From positions 11,981,001-12,045,000 of the forward strand of contig CM034398.1 in the NCBI GenBank assembly GCA_019925095.2: DNA of 64,000 nucleotides, given 5' to 3'. Positions 10,901 through 23,000 of this stretch are shown here, one piece after another (within the stretch, counting starts at the first letter, position 1; the number at the start of each line of letters is the position of its first letter). The stretch comes from Dendrolimus kikuchii. Its lineage: Eukaryota > Arthropoda > Insecta > Lepidoptera > Lasiocampidae. Made by a program: the position numbers and the translations under genes. The notes beneath the pieces are model-generated. The model was not told where the DNA came from and made no database searches. It saw only the letters and a list, made by a program, of their open reading frames with translations.

Positions 10901-13900
10901 CATCCGCCTTTTAAGGCAAACAAGATGTTAGATTTATTAAAAAATACATGTGCGCAAGTAACCACCGAGCACTGGGAAAAAATTGTGAGAAGAACCCAAA
11001 ACATAGCGTCGGATTGGGAAATTCATGTGGCATTCGATAATATAGAAGTACAGTAACTTATAATAAATGTTGGGGAGAGCTCATCGAGTGACAGTGACGA
11101 TTCATCAGATTTTTATTAAAATAAATGAATAAAGAATCAACATAATATAATTACATCTTGTAATGAAATGTAATATTAGTTAATAAATTTGTACAAAATT
11201 ATCCTGCAATAGTTTACACTTTGTAAAAAAATATCAGGTCTATTATCGTGTTACGTTTATCGATAGTTCCATCCCTATCAGTTTCTCCGACTCTGCTATG
11301 ACCTTGTACGTGCGTAAGCGTCATATTTTTATTAAATAATGTATACATAATGTAAAAAAGACGCCCGTTCAAGTTTCCACAAGAGCGGTCATTGAGAAAA
11401 TAAAGAAATGGAAATAGTATAACTATTAATATTATAATTAGATATATAAGGTTTATAGCAGAACAAATAACGTTCAGACACACACTGGGCCTTATCTACT
11501 TATAGTACATATGGGTAGACTGTAATATAAATAAGTTAAGTTTCTTTTATTGTATTGGTTTATAAAGTCAATGGGCCGGCCTTCAGGGTCAAATCCTAAA
11601 CTATACTAAAAAAATCCAAAGGAGTCTCGAGACCGATTTTGGCGAAAGCTAAAGTGGTGTCATTAGAATTTTGAAAATCATTTACCCTTGCCAGGAATTG
11701 AAACGACTGCTTTTGAAAAAATAAACACATTCTGTATCATTATACCAAATCATAATAGCGTTTGTTTTTCTGCGAAGGAATAGCAAACCAAGAGAAAGGG
11801 TTGATTTGAAGAAAATGTTCAATCAACAATCATTGTTTACCCATTAACTGATTTATTGATAGGAATAAAATAACGCGCATTTCGAATATTAATTTCTAGA
11901 TATCTATTAAAATAGGATAATTTTCATAATTTCTATATATAGAATAAAATAAGATGAGATTTAATTAATGTATGGAAAATAAAACATTTGTTTCATATTT
12001 ATAACACATAACATAACAACCATTTTCCTTGGTTTGCCATTTGACATTCCTTGAAAGAAATTTATTCTGACAAGCTACACTATAAGCAGGTGTGTTTATT
12101 TTTTCAAAATCAGACGTTTCTATCCCTGGCAAGGACAATTGATTTATCATAAATATAATGATACCACTTTAGTTTTCGCCACAATCGGCCTCGGGAGCCC
12201 TTTAAGTGTTTTCCGCTTTTTCGTATTGTATTAGGATTTCGCCCTGATGGCCCACTTAAAAAATTCATCCGGTGTACTAATGAAAGTTGACACTAGACAT
12301 GTGCGCTGTCGCCGCCACTGCCACTTGCGCATGGCGCGTCCGTTAGCAAGACGTTGAGTTGTAAACAATTTCCGTAATATTTTATATTTATAAGTAATTT
12401 AAATATTTAAAAATAACTGAACTCTCGAAAACCGTTAGTTAAATTGTTCGCATGATATAGAACAGATAGATGATTGTCTAAAAAGAACAGAGCTAGAGTT
12501 CGCATCCTTTAAATTCAGCCTTTTTATCCCCGATTTGCAGCTTACACTTTTAGGTGTCGAGTCTGGTTTGCGGTTAATTTTTGAAGCAAACATAGATGGA
12601 GTAGATTTAAATTAACAACTTAAAAAAGCCCGAAACGGTCACATTGTCGGCGCCGCGCCGCCGCTGCCGTTAATCAAAGCGGCGCACACATCTAGTTGAT
12701 ATTAGATTTCATTGTATCAGAAGTTTATCTAGTACAACAAAGATCAATTTTTTTACTCATTGTACAGATACGTTACATGGTGAATAATCCATGCATGGCC
12801 TCATGCAATGCGGCCGGACCATAATAAGAATAAAATAAAAGACACATGACTCACTCTGCCTGTAGTAATTGGTTCCGCAATGTCACATAAAACGAATCCC
12901 GGTGAGACATCTTCCTCTTCAATTCCTTTGAGTTTCACCTTCACGTTTTCGCCGGGACCGATGGATGTCACTTCGATGTCGTCTGACCATAGCTGATCGA
13001 CTGTTACTTGTACCTAAACAAAAAACTTAATAAAAAAAGTTGCACATTATTTTAGAATTGGCAATCTATACATTATGGTAGCCTAGTCTTGTTTTGAGTA
13101 CACATACTAGCCGAGGAATTGAGACATTTTACTAGTAGATAAAAAAAAGTTATATATGAGTGAAAGTTTTATTTATTACGAGTTAAAATTATCAAATTGA
13201 CACAAAAGTATTATGCCCAAAAAAAAACCAAGAGTCGATTAAAATAATTTAAGAACAACAAAATAGACCTTAAGTAAGAGGTCATAAATACGCTATTCGT
13301 TTCGCATAAAACCATAACCAAACAGGCTAGCAGCATATAACAATAAGTGTAGTAGGGTGCGTTGAATATCTGGTTTATTGTTTTATTACTGTGTTTGTTG
13401 CTCACTCGCGAAAGAGATGGAGAATATAGATAAGGAATGACATTTAAGAGAATGAAAGAGATAGCAGTTCCAAGTAGCAAAACCGTGACCGAACCTGTCC
13501 CGCGCGCAGTCCCTCGTAAGCTTTCGTTGCGATTGTGTTATTTTTAATTATCTCATTTCTATTTTTACGACGACAACTTGCATTTCCTTTTAGGTACTGA
13601 ATCTGTTTATTGTGACAAACTTGGCTTTCATTTATGGACACCAATTTGTGCTTTGTGGAATATGGATAGAAACAACCATCGTGTTAGTTGTGACCGTTCA
13701 CTGGCACGAAGACAGCATCATGTTCTCTCGGCTGATTTCCTTGACCATTGGGTCACAACAAGAGGTATGTACCACTTTGAATACTTATAGTTACCTACAA
13801 GGATTGTTAGCAATAGGCTATTAGCACAACAGTTGCTAGCATTTCATCAAGTTTCACTATTGTTACTGATTGAATTTAATGGTTCGAGATCACTTTGCCA

Positions 13901-16900
13901 TCCTTGTTGGTAACGAATCGACTACGCATTACGTCGTATACAACAACAAGAAGACCAGCCAGCTCCACTGATTCCACCATCAAGACAAACCATTAGTCCT
14001 GCTGGATTAGCATGTACGCCCAATTCTTCCAGACAATGCATATTTGAAAACTGCAACAATCTTCAACTCCGTCAAGTACCTAACACATTAAAGGCTTATC
14101 TTCTTAGTTATTATAACTTATATATATCTCCCCTCTCTCGAATCTGCCAAAACCATTTGGGCAACACCACTTGGGAAGATTTTACGACACACGTATCCCG
14201 CCGCTTAAACGACTTTAACGCTGAGTACATGCAAGATATCATTCAAATCTATACAAAAAGCTCGACAGAAGATGATAGAAATCGTCACTTAACTTCGAGA
14301 ATTTGGATGAAATAGATGAAAACACCCTTAATTTTTGGACTGGAGTAAACCATACGCAATTTAACAGTATTCTCAATGAGGTTCCATCTCTTCATGAAAT
14401 GTCTAAAACACCCAACACCGACCTAGCAGCATATTTAAGTAAAATATGGACAGGCGAGCCTGGTGTGCGACTAGCAACAGTTTCCGGTATGTCAAGACAG
14501 AATCTTGAGAGAAAAATACATTTGGCAAGGGAATGCTTGGGTCAAGATTTTGTATCTGTTCATTTGGGATTTGACCACATAACGCAAGAAGAGGTTGTGA
14601 GAAGAAACAGACGCATTCCAAAGCATATTCTTGGTACAGACCCAAGGACCAAAGTGATAATTATATGTGATGCCACATATTTATATTTACAGAAGAGTAC
14701 TAACTTCTTGTTCCAAAGGGAGAGTTATAGTTTGCGCAAATACAAAAACTTGATTAAACCTTTCCTTATCATATGTGCAGATGGCTATATCATTGAAGTC
14801 TCTGGAATGACTGAATAATGCAGAATATATTAAATAACCACAATGGTCTATTAGAAGAGGCACCTATTCGATGGTTTTTAAACGCACGCGACGCATTGAT
14901 TTTAGACCGAGGATTCCGCGACGTAGTTCCGAATTTAGAAGAATGTGGTTTTGAACCGCACATGCCGCCATCTAAGAGGCGGCATGAAACACAACTCAGC
15001 ACAGAGGGTGCAAACAAATCCAGACTTATAACAATGGTCCGATGGGTTGTTGAGACAATTAACGGTTGCTGCAAAAGAGACTTCAAAATATTCCGGAACA
15101 CTTATTTGAATAAATCAGCGCCATATATGACCGATTTCAGAATTGCCGCAACTCTTATAAACGCATTCCAAGAACCTTATGCTGACAGCCAATATTCTGA
15201 CGCGTTCATCAACATAATTAATACCAACATGCATAAACCGAACCTGCTGGCAGATTATGTGGAACAACAAAATATGAATCGGAAAACAGTAGTGTTTGAG
15301 AGATTAAAAGCAAACCCCCCAAACCTACAAGATTTTCCAAGATTTTCATACCACGAATTGATTTTGTTCACTGCAGGCACCTCCCATTTAAAGATAGCAC
15401 GGTCATACTGTTGGGAGCATGTAAGAGAGAATGGTACTTACGAAATAGAAGTGTACCGACATCCTCATCATATTAATATTGGTAACTTAGGTGAGAAAAC
15501 TTTATTAAGAGGATGCATATAGTTGCGGCATGTTCGATCCAGAACATACTATACATACATCATGTATACACCGGGTCACAACAGCAAAGACGCAATTGTA
15601 GAATATGTTTGTTCATGCATTCATGGCCGTCGAACTTTAGGCAGTTGTGTTCATATAATAAGCATATTATACTACCTAGCATTTGCAAGACACAAAGGGC
15701 TTTAAGAGTCAGCGGCTTTTTTTGATAGCGTTCTCCTAGATTTAGAAAATTTGTAACATTTTTAAAATCAATAAAAGAAGCATAGTAGCATATACTCAGT
15801 TGTTTTCATTTAATAACTTAATAGCCATATAATAATCCGCAATCACTTTTATATGTATATAAATAATATTTTATATTTATATACACATATATAATCAGTA
15901 GATACGTATAATGTTCTTTACTCTCAAATCTCTCTCAATATTACGCACAATTCGTCACAATATTGTTTGTAAAACCACTTTAAATATCATAGATTTTTAA
16001 AAGTTTAGTCAATTAGTTACGATTTTTTTATTACTTGGTGATGGTTTAATTGAAAACTATTATTGGATTTGCGATATAGTATGTATACTCTACCTTGCCC
16101 TACATAAATTGTTTTAATCGATTCTGGGTTTTTGTTCAATATTTTTGGACATTATCCTTTGACATTTGCAATTGTCAAAAAAAGGTATATACAGAATATA
16201 AGTTACAAACGAAATATGAACTATGGGTCTATTGAAATCCCTACTTTTAAGCATGCTTCAATCTGATGAGTATTTAGTTTACTGTTTTGAAATTTGTACT
16301 ACTTAATGCACAGAACACAACCATAAGAGAGTTGTTTTCTCAATCGGCCCTTATAATATAGCAAAGCTTCTTTTTCGCACTATACACTATCAGGTGTAAT
16401 AAACCTTAACACTAATCTGAACCTGTGCAAGTTTAACTTACATTATTTTTGCATGTATACTAGTTAATAAAATATTTATAAATATGTTATCTTGATATAA
16501 ACTCAGTTCTGATATCTCTCAAGTTGTTTTAGCCATTTTTTGATCAAAGATTATAATGATCTCGTATCAGCGGGTTATGAGACGTCAATGTTAAGAAGCC
16601 AATGACACACCTAAGCGTGGTGTAGGAAATTAACAAACTGCCTACGACACCAGCGCGTTGTCAATATATTCAATCAGAATAGGCCTAAATACCACTTGCT
16701 ACTACACTTTTTAACAGTATTTGTTATAATAAGTAAATGGCCTTCTGATGAAATCCATTTTTATGGCAAGGAAGTAACTATGAGTAAATCTTTACTAACT
16801 CTTTAACTATGAATTAATCAGCATGTGGATCATAGATATATTTACCCTGTTGGGCATGAGGAGGAGGGTGCTGGCCTTGCGGGTGGTGCCGGCCTCCACC

Positions 16901-17049
16901 TTGCCCATGAGCACGGTGCCCATGTCCTTGTACTTGTCCACCACGGGCATGATGAAGGGGCCCTCCATCTTGCGGTTGAGCGACGGCAGCTCGTCGATCA
17001 GCTGGATGAACGACGGGCCGCGGTACCACGAACAGATCTCCTCCGACAC
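7958..17049 (-). CDS. GSPT1: eRF3 exons 8-12: beta-barrel domains II/III and eRF1-binding tail
   Basis: Exon 8 (17049-16846) encodes [19 protein letters not shown], the start of domain II. Exon 9 (13013-12855) has [17 protein letters not shown]. Exon 10 (9382-9278) has [16 protein letters not shown]. Exon 11 (8830-8662) has [15 protein letters not shown] and [10 protein letters not shown]. The 44-base exon 12 (8001-7958) encodes [13 protein letters not shown] and the stop. Third positions in exon 8 are almost all G/C, while those of exons 10 and 12 are A/T-rich. Confidence 0.94.
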
Positions 17050-20000
17050 CTTGTATTGTTACAATGTTATCATCGTTTTACTAAACGTCGCAGCCTCCTA
17101 CATTTTGTAGCAGCAAGCAAAGTTATAACATCATAAGGTTATGATATGACTCATGATGGCTCATGAGTCAAATAGGGCCTTAACTATTTATCGATTGTTG
17201 AACAGTAAATAATATTACTTCTATCATGGTGTTATTAAAGTAAGATGACACGGTATGATGATTTTAGTTTTCAAAATTAATATATAATCAACATATCAAA
17301 ACCAGACAAGTGTGAGTCACTTAAGACTTCCATAGATATGACAACATTTACGGTTTTAGTCAATTAGTAAATGAATCCCTAATAAAGCAAGTAATAGAAA
17401 ATGTATTGCATCTCAAATACTACTTATGTATCTTACTTAAACAAACTTTTGTTAAAAGTATGTTTTAAGCTTACCAACTTTTCCACCCCACAGTTAAAAC
17501 TGGTCACATCAACAAATTTTTTACTGTTAATAATAATATTAGTTCTAATGACTGTTTTAACTTACCCTCTCTAGTAAGCCTTGTCCAGTTTGGCCGGAAA
17601 CAGGTAAGAATGAAAGGTCCTTGGCAGGGTTGAAGCCTAGCTTCTTCAAATAAGGCAGGATTTTGTCTCGACATTCATTATATCTGTAATAATCACCAGC
17701 AATATTTCGTCAGCAATTTAATTTATTTAAATTTTACCACAAAACAATTGTTTACAGTGGAGTGATGTCATGAATATAGCGTAAAATAATGAAATGTACA
17801 ATTTGAGTGACATTCTTAGGCACATTTTGATTAAATTAAAATAATACATTATTAATTTGTCTATTTATTACCAAGGGCTAAATTTGCATTTAAGAAAATG
17901 TAGTATACGCCGAGCCTATGAGCATGTATAATTAGCCTATAAATTTAAAATACCTACAGCAACAAAACTGTGTTGGCTAATAAGACATTAGTTTTATATG
18001 TATTATTAAGACACCTTTTCTCATCCCAGTTGACGGTGGGGTCATCCATTTTGTTGACGAGGGCCACCAAATGCTTAACTCCGGCTGTCTTTGCCAACAT
18101 GGCGTGCTCTCTCGTCTGCCCCCCTCGGTCGAATCCAGTCTCAAATTCACCTTTACGTGCTGATATCACCTGGAATATTGAAATTAATATTTTTGTATAA
18201 AACTAACTCAAAGCAGAATCCTTGAGTTATTTATTGCATGCAAGGATTACACAAATATAAATATTATTACAGCAGTTATTTGGTTGATTTTTACAATAAT
18301 TCTAAATACAGTGAAGTCTTCTGGTGTTAATATTTGTGTGACTGTTGGTAAAGCTCCTTGAATAGGGAAGCGGACAGTAAAATCAACTGAAATATTTTTT
18401 ATCACCTTACAAAACATTGGAGCCTGATGTATTTTGTAAGAGCATACCTACTTATGTCATAAGCAGCTACAAGTCTAATAGGACATTAATTATTCTTTGA
18501 AAATTTATTAAAACTATTTCTATCATGATGTTCTAAAAGTAAGATGAACAATGTTATTTTAATACCTGGTGTTTTATATGCAAAAATATTAAGATTTATT
18601 GTAACATGTTTACATCTCTTCTATCTCTCCATGGACTCGTATTTTATGCAAGATTTATTATCGGTTAGCTTAGAAACCTTATTTGTTCCATCTTGTATTG
18701 ATATACTCTCCTCCTTTGTTATGATACAAATATATTTTTATTTTACTACTAAATTACATTTATGTGTACATGGCATCCTGAACATTGGAACATTGAGAAA
18801 AAAAACATGAAAGTGAATATTTGCTTTTAGAACGAAAACAGGAACTCTACAATGGTCATTGATTTTAAGTAGCTTATAAAATCGTAGTTCATATTATGAG
18901 TGTAATTTTGAAAATGATGTTACTTTTACAATGTTCTTGATATGAACTGTTTAGACGAAAAAGAATTTACCAAGACAGCGAGATCCGCCTGCGCAGCTCC
19001 CCCAATCATGTTGGGCACGAAGCTCTTATGGCCTGGGGCGTCGAGGATTGTGAAATGCTTTTTTTCAGTCTCGAAGTATGCTCTCCCCACCTCCACAGTT
19101 TTGCCCTTGTCACGCTCTGTAAATGTTATTCAAAATATAACCAACTAGCAAACTAGTATATCTCTACAAGCTTGCCAGTTCTGCTGATAATAAAACACAT
19201 TATAATATTTTTAATAATTATGGCAAGGCAATATTAATCACCAACCACTGCTGAGGTTTTACGATTTCTTCTCAATAAAAGTTGTTTTTTTTATGAACAT
19301 ATAAAATTGACCTAGCATTATTTATTGTTAAAAAATCCGCATTTGCAACCTTCACAGACTTAAATACTTTATATTTTTTTATAACATATTTTCCAATTTC
19401 TTTTTAATTTGTCAAATATAACTATTACATTAAAACATACATACATCTAATATTTTATTTACACTACTTTCTATTCATGTAACTTAACCCTAAATGTATC
19501 AAAGAGATACATTTTTTATTACTGGAATACTGAGGACAGGCTGACAGCCCACCTGATAGAAAGTGTTTATCATCGCCTATCAACATTTACAACACCAAAG
19601 GTGCTACCAATGTGCTGCCATCCTTAAAGGAGGACTGGAAATTAGACACTGCAGCAAAATACAACTAAAAAGTTGTTATAGCAGCATACTCTATCTAAAT
19701 CAGGTATTTTAGTCATTCAGGTCAGCATATACCCTAACGCCAGCCTGTGGGATGTGTTGTCGCTTATTACGACCAGCCAGCCGGCCACAGAAATTAGTAT
19801 TTTTTTATTTCTGCACTGCATATAAATCGATTTTATCTTTAAAAATTCAGTGAAATTCCTTGAACCGTTTCAGAGCTAACCTAAGACAAAAATTCTAAAT
19901 GAAAATTAATGTATGGTATATGAATTTATTACAAAATGGAATCTTATAGATTACTTATTGAAAAACACGAGACTACACCACCATTTCCAATTTTAGTTAC

Positions 20001-23000
20001 TGTTAAAGGTGAAGGAAGCGGCGCAACAAACTCCCCAGCAACACACGTCTTCATTATTGTCTATAATATTATACAATTTTAAACATGGCGTGTCTGTATA
20101 TTAAAGCTTAAAAAAAACACAACTAGAATAGACTATATAAACGATGGAGAACACTATGCAATTTCAGGTTTCTTGTCAGGATTCACGTAAAAACTACTGG
20201 ACCGATTTCTACGCAGTTTTCGCTGATCGACAGTAAATTCTTAGACTTAAAATCTGAGCTAATTTTCATCCTGAAAATTCCGCGGGAATTTTGGAATTTT
20301 CCCGGGTGCGGTTTGAAGTTGTTCGGGTGCATAAAAATTTGCTTATTCCGACACAGTTTTCACTAAAGTGATACTTTACATTCTTTTTTAAATACCGTAT
20401 TCCGGGAACCCCGCGGGAATTTCAAGTCAATTCGTGGTCTCTTTTTTTAAAATATATTATCAACTAATACTAGGTTTGACAAAGTAATTTGTATGAATAA
20501 TTAATGAAAGAGCTTGGTAGGATCACATTATTCCCATTCAGTGCGGTCGCCTAGTAAATCTTTCGTCGTATAATAACCCTTTTCGCACAAATGTTGCTTT
20601 ACTAATTTTTTTAACTTAATTTTTAATAAACAAAAACGGCAAATTACGATTAGTTATCATTTAAATAGATGTTTTCACTTAATAATATACACTTCAATGT
20701 TATTACTATAGATTAATACAGTCAAATATCATATATATTATAACTCATTATTAAACAAGTAGTATTGAAATGATTTACCTTCTTGATTGGTGTCAAGTGC
20801 CCACGATAAGTACCAAGACTCTCGCGACTTCTCTCGCGCTTCTCTTTCGTATTTATCCAATGTTCTCTTGTCCACCATTCCAGTCAAGGACATAATTTGA
20901 CCCCCAATTGTAGATTTACCAGCATCTATGTAAAATTAAACAATACTTTCTTATATTTACTCATAAAGTGTATGAAAAATGAGACTAACTGAAACTATAA
21001 TGTTAAGACAGTAATTTATATGTTTTCAGATATATTAGTAGACAGGCAATTAGGATACTATCACAATCTTCATAGTAGTCAGTGTTTAGATATCTTTAAG
21101 AGTGCTTTAAAGTGACATATATAAACTATGGGTATGAAAATCAAGATGCCAAGCCCTATGTAACGGTCTAAGCAGTCAATATATGAGTCAAGTCATATAA
21201 TGAATTGACCCACACTGTGAATTTCGGTTTAAGTTGTTTACCCCTTATTATAGACTACTCTCATTATCCGTTTTGTTATCCAAATATGCTTATTTAATAA
21301 AAAGAAAGGAAAAGTTAGGTTGTAAAGCCTTTTCAGTTCAAAAAGAAAATTTTAGAAATCAATTTCCTATTTCACCAATAACTAAGCAGAGCAATCTGTT
21401 TGCCGTGATACTGACGTTAATTATAATAGGAATAAAATAATTTCCAAGACAAAATGTTATTGATACACCAATAACTTAACAGTAGATTACCCTGGTGAAT
21501 ACTGAACCTTTAGGTAAGTTAAGGTATCACGGCCATTACAATATGTAGCTGATATCACTCACCCACATGGCCAATGAATACAACATTCACATGCTCCTTT
21601 TTGCTACGAGTATCTTCAACGCGAGGTGGCTTCTTCTTCGGAATTTTCTTTGCCATTTCACTATCCTCCTGTTAATGAAAAAGTTCAGAAATTATCCTGT
21701 TGTTGTATTGTTACCATGAAGGCAAGGTAACATAAAAGTTATATTCATAATACTCGGGCGCCATTTCGGCTAAGGTTATAGTTATTGATGGTGGCCAAAT
21801 GAGTCTCATTTATGATGTCACAAATAACGCATTAAACACATTGCAACGTCTGTATGAAAGTGCTCTATAATATTATAAAATTCTAGAGATGCCGTGTCTG
21901 TACATTGACACTATTTAAACAAAAAACAACTGGAATGAACTATATAAACAAATGGAGCAAAGGTGATTTTTTTTTATTTCTTCTCAGTTTATCGTTTTGT
22001 CTGTTTGTTCGGGATTCACGTAAAAACTACTGGGCCGATTTCGATACGGTTTTCACCGATCGACAGCTAATTCTTAGACTTAAACTCTGCGCTACTTTTT
22101 AACCCGGGAAACTTCTCGGGAGCAGTTTGAAGTTGTTTGGGTGCATAAAAATTGGCTTATTACAATTTTAACTAGAACGATAGCTTACATGCTTTTTTTA
22201 AATGCTGTATTGTTAAATGAATTTCCAGTCGATCATCATGAACGAGGTTGCGGGCATATCCTAGTTAAGTATAAAATTATCCCAAACGGAGCAATAACAT
22301 AATACAGAATTTGAAATAAACTAATTTGAACCTATTTTCACATGACTAAAAGTCAGCAATTTGGTGCAAAAAAGATTGATCTTGATTTTAATTATTTTCA
22401 AAAAAGCACAAATTAAATAACCTTTGATCACGCATTTAACTAAATCTTATTTACAAAACACTCATCAAATTACTAGGAAATCATTTAAATTAATAGATTT
22501 TGCTATCTCATAGATTGAACTCAAGTCACATCGACGCAAGACGACCACCATTATGCCAACAACGCAGTGATTTTCCATTTCCATTTTTAGTAGACTACTA
22601 AGTTTATATCTTCATACTTAAAGACTTGGTATGATATAAAATAGACAAAAATTCCTCACTTCTTGTGGAATTTTTTCAATATACACTTACATAAAAGGAG
22701 ATTAAAGTTAAATATTCCATTTATGTAACTTTTTATTGATAATTCACATCACTAATTTAATGGGGCTTCACATATAAAATTTAAATTAAATAAAACTATT
22801 TCAAAATTAGTGATAGGTAGTACTGGCAGTAGGTATTATTTAAGAATAGAATATTTTGTAACAGAAGGCACGTAATCTCACTACCGGTGTTTGTGCACGT
22901 TTGATAACGAAGCATCAATCTTATGGAAGAGCTATAATAGGCCACTGTACTAATAAAACTATTTAAAATTCCGCAACAAGGTGAGTTTTTACACATTTAT

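Noticed and set aside
18544..18810. 88-residue hydrophobic frame in eRF3 intron 5
   Set aside because: It overlaps a MITE end and has no recognisable motif.
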